From NCBI GenBank assembly GCA_030052745.1, contig JANBVO010000066.1, positions 1-64,000 on the forward strand: a stretch of 64,000 bases of DNA, written 5' to 3'. Positions 11,001 to 23,224 of this stretch are shown piece after piece. Below the pieces are notes generated by a model that worked only from the letters and a program-made list of their open reading frames with translations, was not told the DNA's origin and ran no database searches. This stretch comes from Pleurostoma richardsiae. Its lineage: Eukaryota > Ascomycota > Sordariomycetes > Calosphaeriales > Pleurostomataceae. The first letter of the stretch is position 1. Every line of letters starts with the position of its first letter. The translations under genes and the position numbers were made by a program.

Positions 11001-14000
11001 TGGGGTCCCACTCGGCGGTGTCGGTCGGGTCCGGGTTCGGCAGCTGGCCGATCTTAGACAGACCCCAGAAGATGGGATACCGCGCATAGGAGCGGTCGCC
11101 GTACTTCTTGGAGACACCGACGGCGCCGAAGCCGCGCTGGTGCACGCGGAGGTAGCTGGCACCGGCATGCAGGAGGTTGAAGACGGAGCCGAACTGCACG
11201 TATTCTTTCACGAGCTCCGGGTCCAGGTTGAACACCTCGCACACCTCCTTAGACTCCTCGGGCGTCCTCATCGGCCACATGCCCTGGAACTCCGCATTGT
11301 GCAGCGACAGGGCGCATGGGATGGTGCGCTCGGGCAGCAGATAAAGCGGCGCCGCGGCACCGTGGTAATCGTTGATGTGGTACAAGTCGACAGGGAAGCG
11401 GCGGATGGTCTCGGCGATGCAGTAGTTCCAGGCCGAGTAGTAGATAGCACTCTCGATGTCGTCCATGCGAGGCGGATAGGGATCAGCCTTGGACTGCTTG
11501 CGGAAGATGGGCGCGTCGAGTAGCACGTAGGTGATGTTGTTGACCTGGTGGTACTGCACCTCGATCTCGTACTCCTTGCCCATGATGGTGACATACATGG
11601 GCTCGGCTCGCTGATCGATGGGGTAGTCAATGCCGCCGACGCAGGGCACGACCCAGATGAGGTCCTGGTGCTCCAGCGCCTTGCCCATAAGCTGCGCCAT
11701 GACTCCCAGGCCGCCAATCTTGATCTTGATGTTCCAGTCGTCGATATTGTACTCCATTGTCGCGATCAGCACGGTCCTGCGCTTCGGCGGCCTGCCCACC
11801 ACCGCCATCTCCATCGAGTCGCCGCTCTCCTTGGGCTTGCGGAAGTCCTCAAACGAGATGCTGCTGAGCCGATTCGCCGCCTTGCGGAAGGGAGACCGCC
11901 CACGGCGCTTGAAGCCCACCTTGTTGATCTTGACCTTGTAGAAGGAGCCCATGAAGATCCAGACTGCAAACAAGCCTCCTACCACGGGGAGAGTGGCCAG
12001 GAGGAGGAACAGGAGCAGTTGGAACCACCTATTGCCAGACGGAATCAGTTCGAACTTGAGATTCGCATCGTTGAACCGCAGCTTGTAACTCAGCGAGTGG
12101 CCAGGAGGGCTGGTGGTAGCATTGAAGAAATTGGGCGCAAGAGCGTTGGGCGGCAGGCGGTCAGCGATGGTATCGTTGTCGACATCACCCATTATGTACG
12201 TGGAATCAGGCTTGCCGTCGGGGTTGACGCCCCAGACGTTCAGCTGGAAGCTGCTGGGCCACTCGTCCATGAAGTGTAGCTCCCAGGTGCCGTCCTTGCT
12301 GAGGGACATCTTGTTCTTGATGCCGGCATCGAACCCGAACTTGTTGAAGTCACCCATGACAAAGAAGTGTGGGAACCGTCGTTCCCGTTGGTCCTTGCTG
12401 TCGCCGGACTGCAGGAAGCTGCTAGAGCCGAGGGGCTGCGAGAAGTACTGCACCATGACGTGGTCGCCAGACCATTCCTGAAGTTTCGTTCCAGACCAGG
12501 GGAGCAGGCTGATCTTCTGCTTCCCGCCGCTGTAGGCCTGCCAATCGCTCCACGACGAGCCCCAGTTGGTCGAGTAACGCCAGCTGGTCGCGCCCGCGGC
12601 CTTGTGGTTGACAAAGAGATCCTTGCCCTCCTTCGTCAGGAGCGTCGTGGAGTAGTTCGCCGACGTGGGGAACACAACGGGGTTGTCAACCGCGCCGACG
12701 CGGATGAGGAACTTGTCCTTGGCGTTGGTCTTCGCCTTGCCATCCTTGGTCGTTGCGTTGTTGACCGTGATGGAGTGAACGCCATCCACAACGTTCTGCA
12801 GCGTAGCTGACCAGCTCCATTTAGAGCCGACTGCACCTATCAGAGCCGGGAGTTCATCGTCGCTTAGGGTCGTGCACTTGACCGTCGAGTTGTCGATCTC
12901 CGGGCCGTCACCGGTACCTTCAAGAACGGAAGCGATGGCAATAGACGAAGTGACACCGTCGCAGTCCATCTCCTGGGAGAAGTGGAACGACACATCCACG
13001 GACCCCTTGGCGTCAGCGGAGTTGATGGGTGCATCGTGACCAGGAAGAAACTTGGTGATCATCGGCGGCGGGCTCACAAACTTCGACTTTGGGATATATG
13101 CGCGGAACTCGAACGGTTTCATGCTGATCTTGGGGATGCATCCATTGGGTTTGCTTGAGCCGCTGAAGCCCAGCTTGAGGGGGGAAGACCCCAGAGTGAT
13201 TTCATCAAAAGGGTAGAACATGTTCTTCACCACTGTCTTCTCGTCGAATGGGGCAACGAAAGCCGTTTCCTTGTCATCACAATCGAAGGTGTAGTCCGTC
13301 TCATTCTCGCGGTTGTGGTAGACGAGCCACACAGGATCGGTCGCGAACTGACCCTGCACGGTCGGGAAGAAGGCTCTGACTACGCCGAAGATGCCTAGCT
13401 CGGTCGTCGTGTTGCTGCCGTCAAATAGGATGAAGTCCGTCTGGTTGGCGAGTTTCTGGAGAAGCCAGCCACTCTCAAGCGATGGATAATTCTCCCGCAT
13501 GTGGTACATGGACTTGATGATGTTTCGCACCGGGTGGGACGGGTCGCGGTGGTCGAGGGTTACTGACTCGTCGTTACAGCCGTTGCGAGCCTGAGTGACC
13601 GGCCAGTGCTTGTATTGTTCCGAGTCCATGTGATAGCAGCCATGCAGTTTCCACGCGGTCGACGGGGTCATGGGTTGGCGGCCGAAGATGTAATTCTCGG
13701 CGGTGTTGTCGAGGATGTACAGACCCTGCTCCTGGCCATAGTACAGAAGTGGGATGCCCGGCAGGTGGAGCGTTGTGATGAACATTCCCAGCAGTTCTCG
13801 CTCGAGGCCGAGCTCAATTGCGGGCCAGCGGAAGTTATCCTGGTTTGTGACGCCGTACATGTGACGTGGGTCAAACTCCCCCGTGTTGGCGTTGACAAGG
13901 TCGTTGGTCAAGACCATCTCATTCCATGCGTCAACCCAGTTCAAGGGCAGGTCGAAGCCGGCCTCGAGGTTTCCACTCAAGCCCAGGAACCGCGTCAGGA

Positions 14001-15405
14001 ATCGATATACGGAGTAATGGAACGCAGCAGCATCGAGCGCGTTCTTGCCCTTGTCACGAATGAAGAACGAGCTGTTGGTCTTGTCTGTGAAGTTCATGGC
14101 CTGGGCAAGCTCCTTGGGCTTCTGGTCTGGTTGGCGACCGCGGCCTAGGTAGATGGAGGCAAATGTGTTGCCGCTCGTCAGCTCACCCGGCAGGAAGAAG
14201 TTCTTCTTACCCACCTTTGCCGCGCATTCCCTCATCGCCGCAGAGAAGTCACCCTGCGCATCGACAGTAACCTGCGCCGCCTTGTCGAACCGGAATCCGT
14301 CAATGTCAAACAGGATGATCTCGAGGCAGGAGAAAACCTCGAGCCGCTCTCGGACTGACGGCACCCACTCTCGCAGACGGTCTTGGACAGAGGCGAACTT
14401 CGTCAGCTGCCGCTGGAAGTCGGGATGCACGCCGAAAGCCTCCGTGTCACCGTACTGGTCGAAGTCGCTGTTGAAGCACCCCTTGAACTGGTTTGCGTCG
14501 TCATCGTCTATCCGTTTGCCGGTCTCGTTCCAGAAGCGCGGGTAGCTGCATGTCTCGTTGTACTCGTTTCCGAAGTCGAAGTCGTGGTAGTGCCGGTCGG
14601 TCTTGTACAACACCTTGTACTCCTTCGGGTCGAAAGGGGTGGAGGCGTTCAGGAAGCCGTCGAAGCCAATCAAGTCACCCATCCTGGAGTAGTCGCACCC
14701 GTCAGCAAGTCGGTCGGAGACAGCGTAAGGGCCTGTCGTGTACTCACGTAGACATTGTGTGGTCTAGCACCACGTACATCCCCCTGGAGTGGATCTCGTC
14801 GACCGCCTTCTGCCATAGCCCAATGTCTCCAAAGTGGGCGTCAAGCAGGGTCAAGTCGAGGGGCTAGAGGACTGTAATCAGATATTCACAGCTCTATAAA
14901 AAAAGGAGGGAGAGAAAAGTGGCTATTGTCTAGCATTTACTTACAGAGTAGGAGTCGGCACCCCAAGGTGCATTGATGAAAGGTGATCCAGCAATATAGA
15001 CGCCCTGCACCAGTGTCAGCGTAGCTTCCAAGCCAGGCTTCGAGCCTCTCGAGCTATAACTACCTTGATACCCATGCCCTGTATGTAGTCGAGCGAATCT
15101 ATCATGCCTTGGAGATCTCCTCCATGTCTCAGCTGGGAGCTGAAAAGGTCCTGCTCGAATAAGGTGCCGTTGGCGTTGTCATTGGATGGGTCGCCGTTGA
15201 CGAAGCGGTCGAGGAAGAAGCTGTAGAAGGGAAACCTCCAGTTATCTGGCGACGGATGATATGTGTGACCAGACCGCGACGCCGAGTAGTCCAATGGGTT
15301 TGTGGCTTTCTGGTTCTGGTTGAGGTTGTACTTGACCAAATCAGGATCAAAGCGGAGGGCCTGGACGCCGGCCACCGCCAAGAGGAGGAAGAGCGCGAAG
15401 GCCAT
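8024..15405 (-). CDS. ags1: Cell-wall alpha-1,3-glucan synthase
   Basis: Plasma-membrane enzyme that makes alpha-1,3-glucan of the cell wall, probably from UDP-glucose. Exons: 15405-15064, 15004-14945, 14863-14748, 14683-9398, 9332-8024. The spliced frame closes at 2370 residues, the usual size for Ags1/Mok1. Order: signal peptide (MAFALFLLLAVAGV...), GH13 amylase-like extracellular domain with FRFDKA around residue 300, a membrane helix near 1057-1082 (LLLFLLLATLPVVGG), a cytosolic GT5 glycogen-synthase-like domain with the nucleotide-sugar KIGGLG motif near 1162, a Ser/Arg-rich phosphorylatable linker, and a C-terminal multi-spanning export domain from about 1936. The early junctions restore the family-typical GMGIK-GVYIAGSPF and DHTMST-MGDLIG sequences. 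No neighbouring amylase gene of the kind that accompanies ags in aspergilli is present. Confidence 0.95.
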
Positions 15406-18400
15406 GGTGACGAGGTCGCCCAGAAGGGCGAATTAGGTAATGTACAGTACAGAAGAAAGAAAAGAAGCGCCCTTCTGAGATATCCAGGACGCCGAACAAG
15501 GCTTAAAAAGGAAAAGGATAGATACCTCGACCCGGATTTTGGGTACAGCTCCGCGACCCGAGGTTGAGGTAGCAGCAGCCTTACGGAGAGGGGAAGCTGA
15601 GGAGGGGAGAGGAAAGAGAGATGCGGAAAGGCTACCTGGCGGTATGCAAAGGAGCGGCACACTCTACCAAAGATATTTATTCAGAAGGGGATGGCGAATT
15701 CGAGAGGCCGGTGAGCAGCGAGCAAGCATCCTTGGCCCTGGGAAGGGGACCATGCAGCTAGCCATGGCGAGCTAAGAGAGGCTGAAGACCAGGCTCCATC
15801 TGCAGTCATCACGGCTCGCCGTTCTTCCAAGTCAAACAGAGTTATTAGGGTGGCCGCAGCAGCGGGGGCTCCGTCTGCGGTCCGCCCACTGATGCAGCTG
15901 GATGTTGCTTGGCCCCGTCTGAGCAAGTGCGCTGCTTGCTGACGGTGCTCTTAGCAAGGCTGCCGTGTCTTAGCCAGCTTTGGTTAAGACAGTGGCCCGG
16001 CAGCATGGGATGCGTGGGAAGTGTAGGCCGAGGAGAGGGTGGCACAGCCATGGGAGTAGCGGGCGCGGTGATGCCAAAATTAAAGACAGGATTCGCCAGG
16101 AACGCCGGAAGAGAGCCAATACCAACGCCCCAATGGCTGCTCCTTGGCAACACGCACCAGCGAAGTAGCGAAGTAGCTCCCGCCGCCGCCGCTTGAGCAA
16201 GCAATGTCAGCAATGAGTGAAACGGCGGGCTAGTTCGTCGGGAGAGCAAGGATGCACGGCATTGCCTCCGTTGAGCATCTACAATGTTCGTTCCGTACCG
16301 CAGTGAGGTGCAAGAGGACAGGAATGGCATGAGCAAGTGACATTCCGTTAAGAGGCCCCTAGATGCCAAAACGGTCCAGAGAAGCATGTAGGGCTGCTTG
16401 TCAACGGCGGCTGGGCAAAGCAAGACACTGAACCACTCCGCACACATGAAGACCGCTTGGCCCTTGAAGCTACCTCGCTAGAGTTAAGAGTCGTCAGGCT
16501 CTGCATTGGCATGGAAGCTGGTGTGTTGGCGGGATTGGGGAACAGAGCCAGACGCGCCCACCCTGCAGGATCGCCACAATCTCTCCCTCTCAGGACCAGC
16601 CCAGGGTGGATAAGCCAGCCACGGCGATATAATCCGTACCCTGGGCTGGTGTCCCGTCGGCAAGAGAAGCTCACGGTCGGTTCAGACCGCGTCTGCTCCA
16701 GCACAGCAACGGCGGGGAGAAAGCGAGAGAGATCTCCGAAAGAGAACGTTGCTTGGCCGGCAAGTCATGCGCACAGCCGACGTGCTATGCAAGTGTCGAC
16801 CATCGAGCGCAGAACACGGCGGGACAACGTATCAGGCCCGGGGTGAATGGTAGAAGCAGGGCATGCTGGCCGACAGACTGCAGGTCTGGTGAGAAATTGG
16901 CGGACCAGGCCCAATAGCGTTGAAAGCTGTCAGCCCAAAGTGTGGGCTCAAGCTTGAGCCACAGCCGCACATACTATGAATATCCATCTATTGGGCGGCT
17001 TGGCCCCTAGGCCTGCCTGCCCGTCGGCTGTCATCCTGTCATCCTGGCAGAAGGGGGCGGGGTGGGCAGGGGGAGCAGGGTGGGTGGTGGTGGGTGGTGA
17101 GATCTCCAGCCAGCCAGCCACTCAGCATGATGGGCAGATGTCCGTTCCGCCAAGCTCACAATATGGCTGCCGGACTCTCGGTGATTCGTCCGTTTACCCG
17201 ATCCCGATGCTAGCGACAGTCGAATCTTATCAAAGGGCGGGCTATCAGCAGCTTGGTCTCACCCCAGGTCTGTGCCGTACAGTAAGACGAAGCGGCGGCC
17301 GCTCGTCTCCACCCCCCATCATGCGAGCCAGCGCTGTACAAGCCGGCGCGTTCCTCATCGACCCAAGGTGCTTCTCGTCGCTGTTGCCGACAGTTGTATA
17401 TAAACGCGAAGAAGTGCAGCGTCAACGCGCCCTCTTGGCCGAGACTCTTGGCTGAGGCTCGTGGTCACCGCCGGCGTGGGAGACACCGGCGGGTCCCAGG
17501 CCCGCGAGCTTAAATCCCGTTGCTGCAAAGAACCAGCACCCTCGTGTCAATCGATCCCTCGAGGGTGGAGAGAGTACGAGGATAAAGTGCGCCGCGGTTT
17601 CACCGCGTTATCGCTCCCCCCCGCTGCTGGCAGCACGCACATCAGACTCCGTTCTCTTCATCTCCGCATCGTCGCCCTTGCGGCCTGCAGCCGGCACGTA
17701 GGCCGTCCATGAGTTATCCATCGTCCTCTCTGCCATCTTGGATGCGCCTGCGGGGTTCTGGATTGGGCCTTCTGCAGCCTCTGGGGCGACCGTTGTGTCC
17801 TTTGAGCGGGGGATGGGATCCTACAGACGTGATAGGAGGTTCGCGGAACGTCTCTGCGGCCAAGAGGAGTGGAGAGTCCCCCTCAGCCCGTCATTCAGCT
17901 CGGAAATGCCAAGCCCATTCTCGTGGGAGTTGGGCAGACTGCAACGTGATACCCGAGACCGGCATCCCCTGACCAGGTAAGGAGGATCGTGCAATTTCCC
18001 AGACGTGATCCCGCGCCACAGCATCCCGCTCTCCTCTTGCTGTCCGCCTGAGTGCCTGTTACGAATGTCCATGCCTACCAGGCCTACTACCTAGGTGGGC
18101 AGAAGATGGTGAGGACTGGACTTACTCATCTTCTTCTCGCCTCGCTCGGTTACTGTACCAGAATCTACCAAAATGGTTTATGCCCGTCAGCATGAAGTGC
18201 TAATGAAGCTCACCTCATGTAAGCGGCGCTTTACGTGATGTTCCATTGGGGAACAGCAATGTTGCTCATGCGCAGGAAACGGTCATCTCTCTGCAGCGCA
18301 AGTGCTTACCGGACCGCGACCGACCCCGACCCAGTCTCACCTCCCATATGCGCCTCTTGCCCGGCAGTCAGTCAGCGTCTTCTAGCACGTGCAGTACGGG

Positions 18401-19092
18401 AGAGTCGACGGGCTCTCTCCGTTTGCGAAGGAGAAATGCCTCCCTGAGGCGCCCGATGCTGGATTACTGCTGAGTTAGGCCTAGTCAGTTCGCATCCCCG
18501 ACATGCTCCGCCGGTCCCTCTTCAGCCCTATTGAGGCTATGCGAGCCCTGATAGTTTGCAAGATCTGTGTGGCAGTGTCTCAGTATCCCATTACCAAAAT
18601 TGGTGCATTCCTCGGTAGAAGTATGCCGGGCGAGACTCGGAACCAGCCTAGGGTTAATAAGGTAGCTAGGTATACATCTTTTTACATACCTACCTACACT
18701 GCAGAACCAATGAACGCTGCAGCAACCGAGGATTCCCTGCACAGATCTACGGGCGTCACACGATAGTTCTTCAAAGGACGCCAGGACTTGAGAAGAGGAG
18801 AATCACCGAGTTATCTCATTCTTTAGAAGACGCACGAAACAAGAAGACGAATCACATCAACGGGCATTCCTTGAGACGAGAAATATATGGAGAAAAGGGG
18901 TGACAGGGCAAAGCCCGTCATCTTCAATCGTAGCGCCTTCAGAGGGTATCCTGTATTTCTACCTCCGTCTCGCTTTATATCTGCCACAGAAGACTTCCCC
19001 AAACACCTCCTCTTTCTGTTTCCCAGATATGGATGTTATATGGAAGCGGCAAGTTGAAAGGGACTCGACCAGGTAGGCCGTCTCCCGGACAG
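15406..19092. other. 3.7-kb gene-poor region upstream of ags1
   Basis: No supported coding sequence. This is the long upstream region of the alpha-glucan synthase and the 3' flank of the glutamine-synthetase-like gene. It includes a G-rich cluster (17053-17097), an orphan TATATAAA at about 17397, and TACCTAGGTA-like palindromes near 18086. Short frames at 17461 and 17709 are not convincing. It could hold regulatory DNA or a non-coding transcript. Confidence 0.5.
17053..17097 (+). other. Potential G-quadruplex cluster
   Basis: The plus strand carries at least six G-runs of three or more within 45 bases (GGGGG, GGGG, GGG, GGGGG, GGG, GGG, GGG) separated by 1-5 nt loops. This satisfies the usual G3+N1-7 quadruplex pattern. 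It lies about 1.7 kb upstream of the alpha-glucan synthase start. Confidence 0.6.
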
Positions 19093-20791
19093 TTATACAG
19101 TCTCGATATACCTCTTCACCTCCCTAGGCACATACTTGGTTAGCATAGTCTCGCTGTAGTGCTTGGCGCGGAGAGGGGAGGCGGCCAGGCCGTCGGGTCA
19201 GCGGACTCACCAATCAGTGACAGCCTCCTCCCACAGCCGGCACTCGTGCTGCCTCGTCCCGCCATAGTGCTCAACGAATTCGTCACCGAAGACCTCCCTC
19301 GCCACGCTGCCATGGCGCATGAACCGCTCTGTCGCCTCCTTGAGGCTCTTCGCCAGTCTCATCCCCGTGTCGCCCTCGCCACCAACGTCCTCGCCCTTGC
19401 CGAGGGGTGGGCAGGGGATCTCCATTTTCTTCTCGATACCCCTGAACCCCAGTCCCAGGACGGCGGCCAGCACGAAGTAAGGGTTGGCGTCGGCCCCAGG
19501 CACCCTGATCTCAAAGCGTGTCGCACCCGGCTTGGAGGTCGGAGGCGCAATTAGCCGGATGGATGCGGCACGATGCTCCAGGCCCCATGAAACCGTCACC
19601 GGTGCCCAGAAATTCTCCACGAGGCGCTTGTAGCTGTTTATGGTGGGAGCAACCATGGGCATGATATCGGGCAGGCCGTCGAGGAGGCCGGCCAGAAAAT
19701 GTCGCCCTAGGTCGGATAGCTGCGCTATATCAGGCCATTGAGCGTTCGGATCCGGCTTGTCCCTATACAGCAAATTCTTGCCGGTCTTGTCGGTGATAGA
19801 GATGTGCATGTGGCCCGAGTTCCCGGGTAATCCTTGCCTAGGCTTCGCCATAAAACAGGGTGTGATGGAGTACTTCGTTGCGACGGACTTGACGACATAT
19901 CTGATAAGACGTAATCAGCAGCAGCTCGGGTCCGCTCGGAATAAGATGGATGGCATTAATCACATGGACGCGTAACTTACTTGAACAAGCTTGCGCGGTC
20001 AGCCATCTGCTTAATCTCCCCGAACTCCAGCGCCGCCTCAAAAACGCCCGGCCCGCTCTCGGTATGCCAGCCCTCTATATCGCAGTCGAACCCAGCGCAA
20101 GTGTTGAAAATATCATAGTAGTAGTCCTTATTATGCACTGGTCGTGTTAGGGAGTAACCAAACATGCCTTCCGTAAGGGAGGGTAGCGTGTGCGGGGGAT
20201 TGTCGCGCAGGTAGGCAGCTGGGGAGCTGCTCGAGCCATTGCCGCTGAGTTCTGACGGCGTCTTGAACTGGAAGAACTCGTACTCGGCTGTTAAAAGGAC
20301 GAACGTCAGTACAAGCTCTAATACGTATCTGCCTGTTTTCTCGACAACTACAGACCTCCGGCCATAGCGCCCCAGCCGCGCTCCTGGATCTTATCAACCT
20401 GCGCTTTCAGTAGACTGCGCGGACAAGCGCACACGGGTTCCTTGGTATCCGGGTCGAAGAAGCTGACGAGAAAGAAGGGTATATCGCCCTCCCACGGAAT
20501 CCTGCGGAAGCTAGCCAAGTCGGGCACGGCGATGAGGTCGCGGTAGCCGTTCTCCTTGTTGCTGATCTTGAGCTCGCGGAAGTAGGTCATGTCGTGCATA
20601 TCCCAACCAAATATGACGGAGCAGAAGCCGAAGCCGGATTCTGCGATAGACAGGAACTTCTTCTTGGAGACCAACTTTCCCCGCAGGATGCCGTCGACGT
20701 CAACGCCAGCGAGCTTGACGGATGTGTCCCCCTTGAGGAGGGCCGGGAGGGACTCCACGGTAACCTTCTCAGAGGCATCGCCGGGCGCCAT
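19093..20791 (-). CDS. Glutamine-synthetase-like ligase
   Basis: Exons: 20791-20356, 20287-19981, 19900-19211, 19123-19093. The spliced frame closes at 487 residues. The fold is that of the bacterial-type GS superfamily (GS I/PuuA/FluG C-terminal-like), not the short eukaryotic GS II of nitrogen assimilation. Visible signatures are EYEFFQ in the metal-site region, the NSGHMHIS metal/ATP loop, NSYKRL followed by a conserved proline, EHRAASIRLI, and RFEIRVPGADANPY near the end. The last 31-nt exon restores the family-typical C terminus DWEVKRYIE. Such fungal proteins are thought to make gamma-glutamyl conjugates or to act as FluG-like factors. The substrate cannot be read from sequence. There is no N-terminal amidohydrolase domain, so it is not full-length FluG. 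Confidence 0.88.
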
Positions 20792-22005
20792 GTTGCTTGG
20801 CTCTCGGGTGACGCTGTATAACTAGACTGGCCGGTCAGAAAAGCGGGTGCATGTCACACCGGCGCAGGCCCAGGCAAGTACAGTATGGTCGGCGAGGGAG
20901 GCGAGGAGCACGCGGGAGATGCGCGGGGTTCGAGATCTGGGCCTTTGAGCTCTGGTTAGCGAGGTGCTGAGGAATGTATTGAATCATTATAAGGCGGCAA
21001 GAGGATGTCTTACCCAGGGCGATGGAAGTTCGGGCTCTTAATTCTCTGTGACCTCCGCCGGAAGTGGGAGATCGCGGGCTTTTTGTTCGCGAGGGCTCGG
21101 AAGGGGAGGAAGCCAGGAGTCGCCGCAGCTGGCAACAGCTTCCCAGATGGTCGCGTGGGGCCGTCGCAGCGATAAGGCAGGCGATAAGACCAGTCAAGGC
21201 AGTGGCCAATCATGGGGCTTCCCGCTAGTCCCACTTCGGACCGCAGTTTAGGGCCAATCTACTGGGTACCTAGGTACCTATGTACGCAGTAGGTAAGGTG
21301 CCCTGGGTGCCTCAGCAACCATCGTCATGGCGGCGGTGCCGGCCTCGCCAGCGTTTGTCGATAGGACCTTCCCGTCCCATTGATGTTCTCACGAGCAGAC
21401 AGGCCAGTGTGCCTTTACAGCTGGGTCCTTACGTAGGTAAGGTGTGTCACAAAGTTCCACAATAACCTGAGAGGACGCGGAAGAAAAAGGGAGATATCTA
21501 GGTCCCGAAATCATTTCATTTTTCTGGTAAATATTTCCTCTCAAGGTTAAGTCTGCACAGTGATTCGCGGTTATCGTGCACTGTAACGCTTCGTTATCAG
21601 GACAGCCGGGCATTACTCCCTGCAGCGCCGGGTAAGACTTTGAGCTAAGTACTGATATCTTCACGGACCGGGCGGCCATGTCTATACAGAGGGAAATGGA
21701 CTACCTAGGTGAGGTTCATTGCAGTACTCTAACTCCCTCAGAAGGCATGCCATATGAGGCTCTATGAGTTTCTCCTTGCTCACAGAATCCCATCGAAAGG
21801 GTGAAGTGGAGACCGAACTGGAGGGACGTAAGTAAGTTAATCCGGACCAGAGCTCTGATTGGCTTGTATTATCTAATTGGGTAGAGCATTTGTCATGCCG
21901 GGCAAGGTCTATGAACGTTATAAGAACCTCATTGGGCTTCTGAAGTCCTCTCGGACTGCCTTGGTTTGAAACCACTGATCTCTCACCAAAAGCAAGGTCG
22001 ACATC
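20792..22005. other. Divergent promoter region
   Basis: Lies between the minus-strand GS-like gene and the plus-strand SRPBCC gene, so it should hold both promoters. Contains TACCTAGGTACC-type palindromes at about 21267-21280 and CTACCTAGGT at about 21701. No gene seen. Confidence 0.5.
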
Positions 22006-22521
22006 ATGGCTTCCTTCATATATTGGCCAGAAAAGTTCCTTCCCGGAACCACCGACAACTTTGTGTCCAACGAAGTAATCGTCAAAGGCCTCTCGGCTGC
22101 CCAAGTCTGGCCGTTTCTTGCCGATGTCACGAAGTGGGAGTCGTACTACTCCAACGTATCTCAGATTACTCCGCCTGCATCGGGACCTCTTCTCAAGAAA
22201 GGAGACAAATTCTCGTTCTCAACCTTTGGGTTCCCACCCCTTTCATCTGAGGTCCTGGAGTCGGTGACTCCGTCCTCAGGTCAGCCTGGAAGACTCGCAT
22301 GGCGCGCTTGGCAGGAAGGAGACGAATCAACCTATCTCGACGTGTACCATGCCTGGCTTATTGAGGATCTCGATCACGGACGCGTCAGAATCCTGACACA
22401 AGAATCTCAGATTGGCAAGCCTGCTGCGGAGCTGGCAGTGAAGAGGCCTAATCCCATGTTGAACGGCCATCAGGAGTGGCTCGATGGTCTTGTGGAAGCT
22501 GCACGTAAAGGACAATCCTGA
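22006..22521 (+). CDS. SRPBCC (START/polyketide-cyclase-like) domain protein
   Basis: Intronless frame of 171 residues. The fold is suggested by the order of elements: an N-terminal strand (NEVIVKGLSAAQVWPFLAD), the helix and W-x-x-Y-Y motif of the Bet v1-like group (VTKWESYYSNV), a GDKFSFSTFG strand, then FFV-type strands around YHAWLIEDL and RVRILTQESQ, and a long C-terminal helix (NGHQEWLDGLVEAARK). Members bind hydrophobic ligands or act as cyclases/aromatases, but single-domain fungal copies are mostly uncharacterised. No polyketide synthase lies nearby, so a role in a biosynthetic cluster is not supported. Confidence 0.8.
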   Translation: MASFIYWPEKFLPGTTDNFVSNEVIVKGLSAAQVWPFLADVTKWESYYSNVSQITPPASGPLLKKGDKFSFSTFGFPPLSSEVLESVTPSSGQPGRLAWRAWQEGDESTYLDVYHAWLIEDLDHGRVRILTQESQIGKPAAELAVKRPNPMLNGHQEWLDGLVEAARKGQS

Positions 22522-23224
22522 AGGAAACACGGTGGCGACACTAGCTGAAATCGAATCCTGTCTGATGGACATGCTCAAACATAGTCTATTCACTGGCTAA
22601 TGTGAGATCTCGGTTCTTCTTCGCTCGGGTAACCTATGCCATTTAGCGACGAGACGGCGGATATCTCCATCATCTCCGTCTATTGTTTCAATTTCTTCTC
22701 CGCCACGGAAAGGAGCCAGCCAAGCCTGCCTCCTCAAAACGCGGACAAAGACCGAACTTGACCCGACCCGTTCTCCCAGGCTCTTCTCTCATAGCCACGG
22801 TTATAGTTATTACTTCGTTTTCCCGCAGCTGTCCGTCGCCTCCTTCGTCAACGTCGTCTTAATTTATAATAGAGTCTCACGTTGGATGCTCAGGATTACC
22901 ACCAGGCGGTGGACGTTCACAATCAGGCCGGTGTCCTTAAATAACTCTACCCAAGCCCCCAAGAACCCCCTCTATTAGTGAAGCAGAGAATTACGATTTT
23001 CTATCATCATCTATCTAGTATACGATTAAAACAAACGGATTGGCCTTAACTCTAGTCATACCAGACATTCAGACGGGGATATGCAACAATAAGTCGATCT
23101 CGGTGTCATCCAAGATCAAGAAGTGTGCTTAAAAGTAAAGAACGACGTCTAGCCAAGAGCGCATCGAGGGCGAGTCCAAAGCAGACCACTCTCCCCACCT
23201 GGCGGCTACGTATTTGCAGTGGTT
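22522..23224. other. Convergent intergenic region
   Basis: 3' flanks of the SRPBCC gene and of the minus-strand carboxypeptidase. Moderately AT-rich (22860-23110) with no supported gene. Confidence 0.5.

Noticed and set aside
10789-12279. Long plus-strand ORFs inside the alpha-glucan synthase
   Set aside because: GC-rich antisense shadows of a well-supported conserved gene.
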